DNA of 49,201 nucleotides from Paenibacillus illinoisensis NBRC 15959 (GCF_004000925.1 NZ_BIME01000021.1:1-49201), one strand, 5' to 3'. Shown: positions 33,654 through 42,708, numbered from the stretch's first letter. Numbers and translations: made by a program. The notes: a model not told the origin generated them from the sequence alone.

Positions 33654-33744
33654 TACTGTAAAATGGCGTTAGAGCCAATAGCCGTGAGGCTTCCAGGCGT
33701 TTCCCCTCTCGGCTTCCATACTAGAATTCTCCTTAAATTCGGCC

Positions 33745-34038
33745 CTAGATTAGGGGTACAAATGTCAATTCTTCTTCCCCAATCAAAATATGAATGCGAT
33801 GCTGCTCCTTGTCATGGATAACCACACCACTCCCTACAGGAATGACCGACTCTGTGCCCAGCGCATAGAACAAGTCCTCTGCCAGAGCTTCGTCTACTTC
33901 GAGCTGCTCGTTTTCACCCAAACGGGACCAATCCTCTGCATCCATTTCAAAAAAAACATAACGATCCGGAATGCGGCCGATCGCCTGTGTCAAATCTGTC
34001 AATATTCCTTCATAATCCCGTCCATGCTTTACGCCCAT
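33745..34038 (-). CDS. Hypothetical protein, 97 residues
   Basis: Soluble and acidic, with a hydrophobic C-terminal run (VVIHDKEQHRIHILIGEEELTFVPLI). No family recognised. The ATG at 34038 has CAGGAG about 10 bases upstream; a GTG at 34050 is too close to that site. Stands alone between phhB and motA. Confidence 0.65.
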   Translation of the reverse strand: MGVKHGRDYEGILTDLTQAIGRIPDRYVFFEMDAEDWSRLGENEQLEVDEALAEDLFYALGTESVIPVGSGVVIHDKEQHRIHILIGEEELTFVPLI

Positions 34039-34106
34039 TGGCTTTTTCACTCCTGTTTGGCCCCTAAAGAGCTGATTTGTTCTTATTATACCTGAAAATA
34101 ACCCTT

Positions 34107-34133
34107 AAAAAAAAAGGGCTTCTGGTCGATAAA
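34107..34133 (+). promoter_or_regulatory. Sigma-D-type promoter of motAB
   Basis: TAAA (34107-34110), exactly 15 bases, GTCGATAA (34126-34133), against the sigma-D consensus TAAA-N15-GCCGATAA. B. subtilis motAB is sigma-D dependent. Confidence 0.8.
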
Positions 34134-34273
34134 TACTATACATGACCGTTTCAGCTGTTACAGCATTTCTAAAAAATGCCATAGGTTAAACGGATTGCGG
34201 CCAAACATTCGCCCGGAAGCCCGAATACAGCCGCTTGAAAGGATTCAATTTTATCTCATGGATGAGGTGTATG

Positions 34274-35074
34274 ATGGAAATTTCAACGATTATCGGACTA
34301 GTTTTAGGGCTGGTTTCACTTGTTCTCGGGATGTTCCTGAAGGGTGCTCCCCTGATCAATCTGGTTAACAACCCGGCAGCCTACGTTATTATCTTTGTTG
34401 GTACAGCAGCAACAATCTTCATGGCATTTCCAATGTCTGAAGTTAAAAAAATCCCCAAGCTTTTCGGGGTACTCTTCAAAAAGCAGCAACTGATTGACCG
34501 TGTTTCACTGATCGGCACATTTATGGAATGGGCTTCCACTACCCGTCGTGAAGGTTTGCTGGCACTGGAATCAAAAGTCGAAGAGATTGACGATCAATTC
34601 CTTCGCAGCGGTATGCGCATGATTATTGACGGCAATGACCAGGAATTTGTTAGTGATGTTTTGATGGAAGATATCCATGCCACCGAAGAGCGTCACCGCG
34701 GAGGAGCATTGATATTCGCACAAGCGGGGATGTACGCTCCAACACTCGGGGTTCTCGGGGCCGTTGTAGGTCTGATTGCAGCCCTGGCCGACCTTAGTGA
34801 TATGGAAAAGCTATCTCACGCGATTGCGGCTGCGTTCATCGCTACACTCCTTGGTATTTTTAGTGGTTACGTGTTGTGGCACCCGATGTCCAACAAGTTG
34901 AAGCGGATGTCCAAGAAAGAGATGGAGATCAAGCTGATGATGGTTGAAGGATTGTTATCCATTCAATCCGGTGTATCCACCATTGCCATCAACCAAAAAT
35001 TATCTGTATTCCTGACACCTTCCGAACGTAGACAGCTGGAAGAGAAGGAGGGATCATCAGGTGAAAAAGGCTAA
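34274..35074 (+). CDS. motA: Flagellar motor stator protein MotA
   Basis: Proton-driven stator subunit, 266 residues. Four membrane segments: about 4-20, 32-50, then a large cytoplasmic loop with the charged torque region (RREGLLALE, EIDDQFLRSGMRMIIDG), and two more at about 148-170 and 181-202 (TLGVLGAVVGLIAAL, AAFIATLLGIFSGYV). The second of two adjacent ATG codons (34274) is best placed behind GAGGTG. Overlaps motB by 14 bases. Confidence 0.93.
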   Translation: MEISTIIGLVLGLVSLVLGMFLKGAPLINLVNNPAAYVIIFVGTAATIFMAFPMSEVKKIPKLFGVLFKKQQLIDRVSLIGTFMEWASTTRREGLLALESKVEEIDDQFLRSGMRMIIDGNDQEFVSDVLMEDIHATEERHRGGALIFAQAGMYAPTLGVLGAVVGLIAALADLSDMEKLSHAIAAAFIATLLGIFSGYVLWHPMSNKLKRMSKKEMEIKLMMVEGLLSIQSGVSTIAINQKLSVFLTPSERRQLEEKEGSSGEKG

Positions 35075-35879
35075 AAAACATGAGCCGCATGAAGAACATA
35101 TAGACGAGAGCTGGTTGCTCCCGTATTCTGACTTGATGACACTGTTGCTTGCCCTGTTTATTACGTTGTTCTCCATGAGTTCTCTCGATGCTGCCAAGTT
35201 CGAACAGATGGCCTCGGCACTGAGCAGTGCATTGAATGGCGGCGCAGGTGTATTGGATCATACATCCATGAATCCTACGGAAGCCACAACCGACCTGGGC
35301 AAAAACAAACAGGTGCCTGAAGAGATCACCAAGAACAAATCTGCTCAGATTACAGATGCACAGATGGCACAAAAAGAGCAGGAAGATCTGGAAAAACTCA
35401 AGAAACAACTGGACCAATATATTAGCAAAAACGGGCTATCCGACCAACTCAACACCAAGCTGAATCAATCTGAACTGAAGATCACCATCAGTGATAACGC
35501 TCTGTTCTCTTCCGGGCGTGCAGATGTGAAGCCTGAATCGCGATCACTGGCAAAAGCCATATCCAACATGCTTCAGGAGTTCCCGCAATATGAAGTGGTT
35601 GTATCTGGCCATACTGATAATATTCCCATCTCGAACAGCCAATATAAGGATAACTGGGATCTAAGTGCGGATCGTGCACTGAACTTCCTTAAAATCCTCT
35701 TATTGAACGACGCGCTGGACCCTGCGAAGTTCACACCTAGCGGGTATGGTGAGTATCACCCGGTTGCCAGTAACCAGACCAATGTTGGACGAGCTCAGAA
35801 TCGCCGTGTAGAGGTTTCTATTATCCGGAAGTATCAAAGCAACAATTCGACTGTGAAAGCAGTCAATCCAGCAAACTAG
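35061..35879 (+). CDS. motB: Flagellar motor stator protein MotB
   Basis: 272 residues. Single membrane segment (about 19-40) with the proton-binding Asp24 in PYSDLMTLLLALF, then a linker with a charged helix (about 75-118) and the OmpA-like peptidoglycan-binding domain (VVSGHTDNIPIS, RALNFLKILL, GYGEYHP). The residues around Asp24 fit the proton type rather than the sodium type MotPS, but this is a judgement. Start GTG at 35061 with GAAGGAGGG inside motA. Confidence 0.94.
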   Translation: MKKAKKHEPHEEHIDESWLLPYSDLMTLLLALFITLFSMSSLDAAKFEQMASALSSALNGGAGVLDHTSMNPTEATTDLGKNKQVPEEITKNKSAQITDAQMAQKEQEDLEKLKKQLDQYISKNGLSDQLNTKLNQSELKITISDNALFSSGRADVKPESRSLAKAISNMLQEFPQYEVVVSGHTDNIPISNSQYKDNWDLSADRALNFLKILLLNDALDPAKFTPSGYGEYHPVASNQTNVGRAQNRRVEVSIIRKYQSNNSTVKAVNPAN

Positions 35880-35898
35880 AAGTGAATGCGAGTTCAAA

Positions 35899-35936
35899 AG
35901 GACGTTTTTCTCTCCCGTAGAGGAAAACGTCTTTTT
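35899..35936 (+). terminator. Terminator of motAB
   Basis: GACGTTTT-CTCT/AGAG-AAAACGTC stem and TTTTT. Confidence 0.88.
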
Positions 35937-35964
35937 GATGTGTAAATAAGTAAAGCGTGGTATC

Positions 35965-36011
35965 AAAAAAAGCTCTGCCTTCTTTTCTTCAGAAAAGATA
36001 TGCAGAGCTTT
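35965..36011 (-). terminator. Terminator of the pseudouridine synthase gene
   Basis: AAAGCTCTGC/GCAGAGCTTT with inner TTTTC/GAAAA, then seven T on the minus strand. Confidence 0.92.
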
Positions 36012-36026
36012 CATGAATTAAACGAT

Positions 36027-36728
36027 TTATTCCAGAGAGTAGTTCAGCAGGCTGCCCAATTCCGACTTCTCCGCAGCTGTCAGCTCTCTCCACTTCCCTG
36101 TAGCCTGTTCACCCAGATGAATATTCATGATACGTACACGCTTCAATTTACGCACCTCGTAACCAAAGGCACTGCACATTCTGCGAATCTGCCGATTCTT
36201 CCCTTCGGTCAGTATAATCCGGAATACTCGCTCAGAGATTCGAGTGACGGTGCAGGGCAGCGTCATTTCACCGAGAATTTTGACGCCCGTGCTCATCCCC
36301 TTCAGAAAACTCGGCGTGACAGGGCGGTCAACCGTAACGATGTACTCTTTCTCATGGCGTCCCTCTGCTCTAAGTATCCGGTTGACGATATCTCCGTCAT
36401 TGGTCATCAGAATGAGCCCTTCGGAATCCTTATCCAAGCGGCCAATTGGAAAAATGCGCTCCTTGTGCCCCACAAAGTCAACGATGTTTCCCTTGATATG
36501 CTGCTCGGTTGTACTCGTAATACCGACAGGTTTATTCAGTGCAATGTATACATGTTTTCTTTTTTCCTTGATAGGCTGACCGTTGATCCGTACGTCGTCG
36601 CCTTCTTCCGCCTGGCTTCCCAGTTCGGCGGTTACGCCATTAATGGTCACTTTCCCGCTCTCCACTAATTTGTCGGCTTCACGCCGGGAACAATAGCCTG
36701 TTTCACTAATAAATTTATTAATACGCAA
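36027..36728 (-). CDS. rRNA pseudouridine synthase, RsuA/RluF family
   Basis: 233 residues: N-terminal S4 RNA-binding domain (1-55, INKFISETGYCSRREADKLVESGKV) and catalytic domain with Asp99 in GRLDKDSEGL. The Lys-Asp-Ser form after the catalytic Asp and the short S4 linker resemble RluF (23S U2604) more than RsuA or RluB, but the target base cannot be fixed from sequence alone. Starts with TTG at 36728 behind GAGGTGAG. Lies 18 bases after the kinase gene, likely one transcript. Confidence 0.88.
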   Translation of the reverse strand: MRINKFISETGYCSRREADKLVESGKVTINGVTAELGSQAEEGDDVRINGQPIKEKRKHVYIALNKPVGITSTTEQHIKGNIVDFVGHKERIFPIGRLDKDSEGLILMTNDGDIVNRILRAEGRHEKEYIVTVDRPVTPSFLKGMSTGVKILGEMTLPCTVTRISERVFRIILTEGKNRQIRRMCSAFGYEVRKLKRVRIMNIHLGEQATGKWRELTAAEKSELGSLLNYSLE

Positions 36729-36746
36729 AAGGTAATCTCACCTCAT

Positions 36747-39086
36747 CTAGTTCTCTTCGTCTGTAAGTGCATCTTCCGCCCGATCTTCCTCTTCCACGCT
36801 CTCCGGAAGCTGTTTGGTAGCGGGAAGATCAATGATCACGGTCGTGCCCTTGTTCATGACGCTTTTAATATCCATCATGCCCTTATGTGATTGAATGATG
36901 CGCTGACTGACCATTAAACCAAGTCCTGTTCCAGACTCCTTATTGGTAAAGAACGGCTCGCCAAGCTTCGGCATCATCTCTTCCGGAATTCCGATACCCT
37001 CATCCTTAATTTCAATCCGCACCCGGTTTAATTCCTCATCATGGTCAAGGCGAATCCGAATGCTGCCTCCGTTCGGCATGGCTTCCATACCATTCTTAAG
37101 CAGATTGATGAACACTTGCTTCAACTGATTCTCTTCACAGTGTACCATAGCTGAATCCGATGATGCATTTAATACAAATTCAACCCCATGCAGATGTGCC
37201 TGGCTATCCAGCAGCGAGATCACATCGCCGAGAATAAAGCGGATATCCCGCTCCTGGAAGTGAACAGCCTGTGGTTTGGCCAAAATCAGGAATTCGCCTA
37301 CGATCAGATTAATGCGGTCGAGTTCCGACAGCATCAAATCGAGATGTCGATGATTCAGTTTGTTCGTCTCCTGCTGCAGCTGCAGGAAACCACGCAGCGT
37401 TGTAAGCGGGTTACGGATTTCATGCGCAACACCCGCAGCCAGTTGGCCTACGGTTGTGAGCTTCTCTGAGCGTCTGAGCAACTCTTCCATCCGGTTGCGG
37501 CTAGTGATATCCCTCGACACACTAATCAGTGCGGTAATTTCGCCTAATTCATCGCGCACAGGCGCTGTACTGACACTAACTTCAACCCGTGTCCCATCTT
37601 TTTTCATCCATACAGTTTCATTCGAGGTAATGGATAGCCCTTCTATGAGCTGGGCATGCTGCTGCTTCATTTCCTCTTCCGCTTCAGGCGGGATGATCTT
37701 CAGCCTGCGGTTTTCCACCTCTCGGCTTCGCCAGCCATATAGTTGTTCAAATGCCCGGTTTACACGCAAGACCTTACCATCTAGATCGGTAATATGAATG
37801 GCATCGGCGGTTTGATTAATGATGGATTCCAGATGCTCCTTAACTGCCCTGTTCTCCTCATACATCTGTTTTAACCGGTTGGTATAGTGGCCCAGATTTC
37901 GAATCATGGCATTAATCCGATTGGCCAGCTGACCCAGTTCGTCCTTCCTTCTTACTTTCAGACGGAAATCGAAATGTCCATCCGCTACATCATTCACTTT
38001 GCCCAGGATGGATTGAATAGGACGTGTAATATATCCTGCTAACAAGTAGCTGCCAAAGATCACAATTTCCAGCAGCACCAGCGATATGGAAGCATGACTG
38101 ACCAATTGTTCCGATACCATGGAGGATATTTGTTTATAGTCCATGACAATACTGATGACATATGATGCTTCATTCGGCGTGAAAATGGGGATGAAGCTTT
38201 TTAACACCTTCTGCTCATGTGTTTCACTGACAAACGATACATTTTGCCCGGTTCGGATCGCCCTCACGACTGCCCGATGATCCTCATCTGCCGTACCATA
38301 CTGATACGTACCAAAACGAATCGGTCTATTATTTAGCTTGCTGTAGTTGCTATCCCTTCCATCGTCACTCATGTTTGGACTGCCAAAAGTCAATGGATTG
38401 ATACCCGTGATCTCCAAGATGGAAGGATTCACTTCACGAATTTTGTTCAATATCTCATCCGGACCAGAGATCTTCACATAGTCATCAACTTCAGCATTAT
38501 TATAGAAGGGATTGATTATGTAGTTCCTCTTGCCATCATGATAATAACCCCAGATATCAATATCCGATGGACTGGATGTGGAGTACTCGAAACCATCGGA
38601 CCAAAAATGATCCAATTTCTGCCCTTGAGTGATGGTAACCTGATGTTTTTCGAACAATTGCTTAAAGGCTTGATACCAATAGGTCATTTTCTTTGTGGAT
38701 AAACCAACTTCGCGCGGATCGGAAGAGCGGGTTACAACGATATCATCCTCGGTTTGTTCCATGAGAGAGATATGCGATACCCCCACTTTTTTGCTTAAAC
38801 GTACAAGTTCCTCATTTGTGATATTATTAATATCCGGGTCGAGTTCTTCTGCAGCCATGACTGAAGCAAGCCATAGATTATTACCAATCTGGCGTTTTAC
38901 ATAATCCAAACTATTCTGATTCTGTTCGACAGAAATTGCAATCTGTTTGGCCGTTAGGACCATCTTGGTTTCACTGTCCTGCCTAAGATTTTCCTCGGTA
39001 GTATAATAACTCAGCGCGATATTCAGAATCAAAATAACAAGCACCGAGCACGACATAATCATGGATAATTTCGTTTTAATAGACAA
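36747..39086 (-). CDS. Membrane sensor histidine kinase with HAMP and PAS domains
   Basis: 779 residues from the TTG at 39086 (SIKTKLSM), which follows GAGAGGTG; a TTG at 39134 behind GGAG is possible and would give 795. Order: membrane segment (about 11-30), large extracellular sensor region (to about 325), second membrane segment, HAMP, PAS (HLESIINQTADAIHITD), HisKA with the phospho-His in AAGVAHEIRNPL, and HATPase (FINLLKNGMEAM, DEGIGIP, GTGLGLMVS). No response regulator is adjacent. The PAS-HisKA form is like the sporulation kinases that feed Spo0F, but that role is a guess. Confidence 0.92.
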   Translation of the reverse strand: MSIKTKLSMIMSCSVLVILILNIALSYYTTEENLRQDSETKMVLTAKQIAISVEQNQNSLDYVKRQIGNNLWLASVMAAEELDPDINNITNEELVRLSKKVGVSHISLMEQTEDDIVVTRSSDPREVGLSTKKMTYWYQAFKQLFEKHQVTITQGQKLDHFWSDGFEYSTSSPSDIDIWGYYHDGKRNYIINPFYNNAEVDDYVKISGPDEILNKIREVNPSILEITGINPLTFGSPNMSDDGRDSNYSKLNNRPIRFGTYQYGTADEDHRAVVRAIRTGQNVSFVSETHEQKVLKSFIPIFTPNEASYVISIVMDYKQISSMVSEQLVSHASISLVLLEIVIFGSYLLAGYITRPIQSILGKVNDVADGHFDFRLKVRRKDELGQLANRINAMIRNLGHYTNRLKQMYEENRAVKEHLESIINQTADAIHITDLDGKVLRVNRAFEQLYGWRSREVENRRLKIIPPEAEEEMKQQHAQLIEGLSITSNETVWMKKDGTRVEVSVSTAPVRDELGEITALISVSRDITSRNRMEELLRRSEKLTTVGQLAAGVAHEIRNPLTTLRGFLQLQQETNKLNHRHLDLMLSELDRINLIVGEFLILAKPQAVHFQERDIRFILGDVISLLDSQAHLHGVEFVLNASSDSAMVHCEENQLKQVFINLLKNGMEAMPNGGSIRIRLDHDEELNRVRIEIKDEGIGIPEEMMPKLGEPFFTNKESGTGLGLMVSQRIIQSHKGMMDIKSVMNKGTTVIIDLPATKQLPESVEEEDRAEDALTDEEN

Positions 39087-39274
39087 CTTTTTTAGTTCAC
39101 CTCTCGGCTTGTACCCTTTGGCGATATATGGCAAAACCTATCTCCATCATAACGGTTGTGTGTGATTTTGAAAAGGATAAATGCCCCTAGTCCAAAAGTT
39201 ACCGCTTGGCTAAAAAGCTCGAATTTCATTGTTTTTTGTCTTTGCCGTGCCTACAATGAGATTAATCACTAAAA

Positions 39275-39356
39275 CTATACACAAATCCACAGGCTTGTGG
39301 ATATCCTGTTCATAACTATGTGAGCAACTTAGTGGTTATCCACAGACTTATGCACA
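39275..39356. other. DnaA-box cluster
   Basis: Within 82 bases: CTATACACA (39275), AAATCCACA (39283), ATATCCACA on the minus strand (39304-39296), exact consensus TTATCCACA (39336) and TTATGCACA (39348). The last two are 12 bases apart in the same direction. Upstream of tadA in a gene-free stretch. Confidence 0.7.
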
Positions 39357-39417
39357 ACATGTTAACAAACGAATATTTGTTCGCCGAATAAATGCTTTGG
39401 AAGGAGCTTTAACTGTA

Positions 39418-39918
39418 ATGAACGAACACCCAATTCCGGTTGATCTTTCGCATCTTACGGGGGAACAGCAGCATGAATTCTGGATGCGTGAAGCCATTGC
39501 TGAGGCGCTAAAAGCTGAGGCACTTGGGGAAGTCCCTATCGGAGCTGTCATTGTGCGGCATAATCGGATTGTCGGACGAGGATATAATTTGCGTGAGACC
39601 ACTCTTGATTCCACTGCACATGCGGAGATGGTCGCTATTCGTCAGGCAAGCGAAACGATCGGAGCCTGGCGCCTGCTTGATTGCAGCCTGTATGTGACAC
39701 TGGAACCTTGCCCTATGTGCGCAGGTGCCATTGTACAGTCCCGAGTGCCCCGCGTTATATATGGCACTGCTGACCCCAAAGCCGGATGTGCAGGAACCTT
39801 GATGAACTTGCTGCAGGAGCCGCGGTTCAATCATCGTACTGAGGTGATTCCTGATGTCCTTCAACCCGAATGCTCCACGATGCTGACCCAATTCTTCCGT
39901 CGGTTACGCAAGAAGTAA
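39418..39918 (+). CDS. tadA: tRNA adenosine-34 deaminase
   Basis: Converts A34 to inosine in the anticodon of tRNA-Arg(ACG). 166 residues. Zinc and catalytic residues: H68 and E70 (AHAE), C98 and C101 (EPCPMC). The ATG at 39418 is chosen (MNEHPIP) with AAGGAG upstream; an in-frame TTG at 39397 lies at the ribosome site itself. In B. subtilis this gene (yaaJ) sits beside scr-dnaX, whereas here it is about 35 kb from them. Confidence 0.95.
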   Translation: MNEHPIPVDLSHLTGEQQHEFWMREAIAEALKAEALGEVPIGAVIVRHNRIVGRGYNLRETTLDSTAHAEMVAIRQASETIGAWRLLDCSLYVTLEPCPMCAGAIVQSRVPRVIYGTADPKAGCAGTLMNLLQEPRFNHRTEVIPDVLQPECSTMLTQFFRRLRKK

Positions 39919-39955
39919 TACTTATACTTTTGATCTTGAGAGGATGTGCATTGCT

Positions 39956-40525
39956 ATGGCATTAACCCTGTATGATACTCCCAACGGAATTAGCCTCCGG
40001 TTACTCACCACCGACGATACGCAAGCTTATCTTGATCTGATCCAGGTTACTCGCGTTCCCTACCAAGCTGTAGAGCCTCTTCGAGATGATGAGTTCTACA
40101 CACTGGATGCTCAAACGAGGCGGATTCAGGACCGTCTAAAAGCGGCTGAAGAAGGTACAGGTTATCAGTTCGGCATCTACACCATCAAAGACGACCTGCT
40201 CATTGGACAAATCAGCCTGAATAACGTCTTCTATGGCGTTGCCAATTATGCCGATATGGGTTATTTTATCCATCCAGACTATCAGGGTGGTGGACGTATG
40301 ACAGCAGCTGTTAAACTGGCTGTTGCCTATGCCTTCCGCGCCTTGAAGTTGAATCGTGTTCAGGCCGCAATCCTGCCCACTAATGCCGGCTCCCAGCGTG
40401 TACTAGAGAAGAATGGCTTTCAGGCAGAAGGCATTGCCCGTAAATATCTGAAGATCAACGGAAGCTATCAGGATCACCGAATTTATGCCGTTCTTGCTGA
40501 AGATTTATCGGAGTCCTTGCAATAA
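39956..40525 (+). CDS. GNAT acetyltransferase, RimJ/RimL-like
   Basis: 189 residues. Motifs: GISLRLLTTDDTQAYLDLI at the N-terminus, ADMGYFIHPDYQGGGRMTAAV (acetyl-CoA site) and VLEKNGFQAEGIARKYLKINGSYQDH (typical RimL-type C-terminus; given as fragments NGFQAEGIARKY and YQDH). May acetylate a protein N-terminus or small molecule; substrate unknown. Follows tadA by 37 bases, probably cotranscribed. ATG 39956 preferred to 39944, which sits on the GAGAGG site. Confidence 0.88.
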   Translation: MALTLYDTPNGISLRLLTTDDTQAYLDLIQVTRVPYQAVEPLRDDEFYTLDAQTRRIQDRLKAAEEGTGYQFGIYTIKDDLLIGQISLNNVFYGVANYADMGYFIHPDYQGGGRMTAAVKLAVAYAFRALKLNRVQAAILPTNAGSQRVLEKNGFQAEGIARKYLKINGSYQDHRIYAVLAEDLSESLQ

Positions 40526-40546
40526 CAGATTTAAACTATAAAACAA

Positions 40547-40584
40547 CAAAAAGCCGCCCGACATAAAGTCGAGGCGGCTTTTTT
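40547..40584. terminator. Bidirectional terminator
   Basis: AAAAAGCCGCC/GGCGGCTTTTTT with CGAC/GTCG inside, between convergent genes. Confidence 0.93.
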
Positions 40585-40605
40585 CACTCATTTCTTGGAA
40601 TGAGC

Positions 40606-41700
40606 TTAGTATCCGTAAGAAGAATTCATCAGTTCTTCGAACTCTTGCATCGTAATTACATTTTCACCTGTAGGGATGTTGATTTTGAAGGCAGCCTTCT
40701 CATTGATTTTGGTGTAAGTGTTGGATCCAGTAAAGGCCAACTTCACTTCATCTTTGGTATCCACTGGTGTGATCAGCAGATCAGCTGCAATCTTTTGATA
40801 AACCGGGAAATCCTGCTTATCGAGTGCGAAATCAATGTTGAATTTGTTGATGGTCAACGTCTCTTTCAACTGATCCAGATCCTTAGACATTTCAGTCTGA
40901 TCAGCTTCCGTGATGTTCAGATCTTCTTTGGCTTGATCAATATCAGCCTGATCCAGTTGCAGCATATCGCGGTATTCTTCTTTGGACAAGATGTCCAGCA
41001 CTTTAGGCAGTGCTTTAGTCACCAGTACAGTAACTGCTTCTTTAACGTTGTCGTTAGTAACGGAGAATTGCACTACCTGCTTGGCATCTACACCTTCTGG
41101 CAGCTGTGCATCCTTAACATCTACATTTTTGAAGAATTTGTCTTGGTCATATTCACTAAGAACAGCATCCATAACTTCATTGCTCAGTTTTTGCGTTTTG
41201 GCTGCGTCCATAGCATCAGGGTTCCATTCCGTACCCTCTTGCTCAGCCAATTCTTTCAGATCCAGCTCCAGGAACTTGCCAACCACCGTCTCCGGAATTG
41301 GGAAGAACGGAATGCTTGGCACTTTAACGTAAAGCTTCTCAGCTGTCATCACCATTGGAATGGTGAATGTCATGCCCATATCACCTTTGAGCTCAAGGCT
41401 AACTGTCATTTCTGTTTGCATTGGCTCGCTTTGATATACGCCAGTTACGTTAAACTGAGCATCCTTCAACATGCTCATAAACTGAGTCATCGTTGGATCT
41501 TGTTGTGACTCGTCTGCAGGTTTATAGCTCAATTCATTAATTGTGAAATTTGAACTCATCTCATACGAAGTCAGTTTAGAAGCATTGGCCGCAGCCGTCT
41601 TCAGTGCTTCTTTCGGTTCTTGTTTGCTGCTACATGCTGTCAAAGCCAAAGATACCGTCAACAGCAACGTTAGAAGCAACGCCCCCATACGTTTAGTCAT
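40606..41700 (-). CDS. Secreted lipoprotein, DUF6612-like
   Basis: 364 residues. Lipoprotein signal with lipobox LALTAC (C23). The mature protein is a helix and strand domain with long amphipathic segments; the parts SKLTSYEMSSNFTI and AFTGSNTYTKINEKAAFKIN fit the LolA/LppX-like fold seen in DUF6612 proteins of Bacilli. Function not established; such proteins are thought to act on the outer membrane face. ATG 41700 follows GAGGAG. Confidence 0.8.
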   Translation of the reverse strand: MTKRMGALLLTLLLTVSLALTACSSKQEPKEALKTAAANASKLTSYEMSSNFTINELSYKPADESQQDPTMTQFMSMLKDAQFNVTGVYQSEPMQTEMTVSLELKGDMGMTFTIPMVMTAEKLYVKVPSIPFFPIPETVVGKFLELDLKELAEQEGTEWNPDAMDAAKTQKLSNEVMDAVLSEYDQDKFFKNVDVKDAQLPEGVDAKQVVQFSVTNDNVKEAVTVLVTKALPKVLDILSKEEYRDMLQLDQADIDQAKEDLNITEADQTEMSKDLDQLKETLTINKFNIDFALDKQDFPVYQKIAADLLITPVDTKDEVKLAFTGSNTYTKINEKAAFKINIPTGENVITMQEFEELMNSSYGY

Positions 41701-41883
41701 TTGTTTCTCTCCTCTCGTGATAACCCCAAAAAAAAATAATTCAACATCAATGATATACCATTTATTCTGAAACGGAAACACGATTTGGGAAATTTGTGAT
41801 CTTTCCACACTAAAATGGCTACAAAGACCTATGTTAGCTTTTCAATTCCTATCTTCATTGGTCATTATTTATGTATGAATACG

Positions 41884-41911
41884 CAAAAACCCCCTGTTAG
41901 GTAACAGGAGG
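41884..41911 (-). terminator. Terminator of the sspP operon
   Basis: CCTCCTGTTA/TAACAGGGGG (one G-T pair), then TTTTTG on the minus strand. Confidence 0.85.
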
Positions 41912-41971
41912 CCTCAATATGCATCAATATATAATCTTATATTACGATACTGAAATGGATGGGTATTCTTC

Positions 41972-42124
41972 TTACCCTTGTGGGTTGTTATGATCCACAT
42001 GATTTTGATTTTTCACTTTTTTGGACCCCGACAACGGTTCCTGCCCAGACGAATGCTTTTCCGGAAGGCGATGCTGCTCAGCAGCTTGAACTTCCGGTAC
42101 AGGTATCGCTTTTGGTTTGCTCAT
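41972..42124 (-). CDS. sspP: Small acid-soluble spore protein P
   Basis: 50 residues, found by reading the minus strand under a longer plus-strand frame. The segment SGQEPLSGSKKVKNQNH is the hallmark of minor SASP SspP (GQPEPLSGSKKVKNRNH in Bacillus). Hydrophilic, rich in His, Asn, Lys and Pro, without cysteine. The ATG at 42124 is preceded by GAGGGGG. Last gene of a three-gene operon and followed by a terminator. Expected to be made in the forespore. Confidence 0.87.
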   Translation of the reverse strand: MSKPKAIPVPEVQAAEQHRLPEKHSSGQEPLSGSKKVKNQNHVDHNNPQG

Positions 42125-42147
42125 GCCAATACCCCCTCTTCATGATT

Positions 42148-42324
42148 TTAGGAATGGGATGGGTTCATATCTTCCGTTTTGTCATGATTCAACGAATCCT
42201 GATGACGACGATCATTGGTATCTTGCTGAATTTGCTGTGCATGATGGCTGTTCACAGCTGGCTGCTCCAGATCAGCAACAACATTCTGCAAGTTTTTATC
42301 GATCCCTGGCTTGGCTTTGCTCAC
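42148..42324 (-). CDS. Small hydrophilic protein in the sspP operon
   Basis: 58 residues from a GTG at 42324 with GAAGGAG eight bases upstream. Very rich in Gln, Asp, His and Asn (SHHAQQIQQDTNDRRHQD), no hydrophobic segment. Lies 23 bases from the genes on both sides. Its composition and context suggest a spore-associated protein, but no family is recognised. Confidence 0.65.
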   Translation of the reverse strand: MSKAKPGIDKNLQNVVADLEQPAVNSHHAQQIQQDTNDRRHQDSLNHDKTEDMNPSHS

Positions 42325-42347
42325 TCGAATCACTCCTTCAATTGGGG

Positions 42348-42689
42348 CTATGTTCTTGTCTTGGACTGCAACGACTGGGCACATTCATGAATATGCCGTG
42401 TATAATCCTGAGCCAGCTCCTGGATGGGTTCTGTACGCTCATCTGTCGTTTGTCCATCCCGTTCTACATCAATCAGTTGTACACTGACCTCACGGGAGTC
42501 CACATACGCGCATTTGAAATCGAATGAGTACATTTGGTGTCCTGCAGTCGCGATATGAATACGAATAGCCTTCTGATCGGCTTCATCCGCCATTACCTGT
42601 GCCTGATCGCCGACATTCAGTACTTCCGGCAAACGCTCCTGCCATGCGCCTACAAGCTCTGTCTGATCTATATTTAACTCGCGGTTCAT
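42348..42689 (-). CDS. Hypothetical protein, first gene of the sspP operon
   Basis: 113 residues, mixed charged protein with a predicted strand-rich middle (AIRIHIATAGHQMYSFDFKCAYVDSREVSVQLIDVERD) and a helical C-terminus. Quoted as fragments: IRIHIATAGHQMYSFDFKCA and REVSVQLIDVERD. ATG 42689 follows GGAGGTGG. A sigma-G-like promoter lies just upstream. Not recognised. Confidence 0.7.
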   Translation of the reverse strand: MNRELNIDQTELVGAWQERLPEVLNVGDQAQVMADEADQKAIRIHIATAGHQMYSFDFKCAYVDSREVSVQLIDVERDGQTTDERTEPIQELAQDYTRHIHECAQSLQSKTRT

Positions 42690-42708
42690 CTAACCACCTC
42701 CACTCCTA

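Noticed and set aside
41959..42390. 143-residue plus-strand frame
   Set aside because: Covers the minus-strand sspP and its neighbour, which have ribosome sites and a recognised SspP motif.
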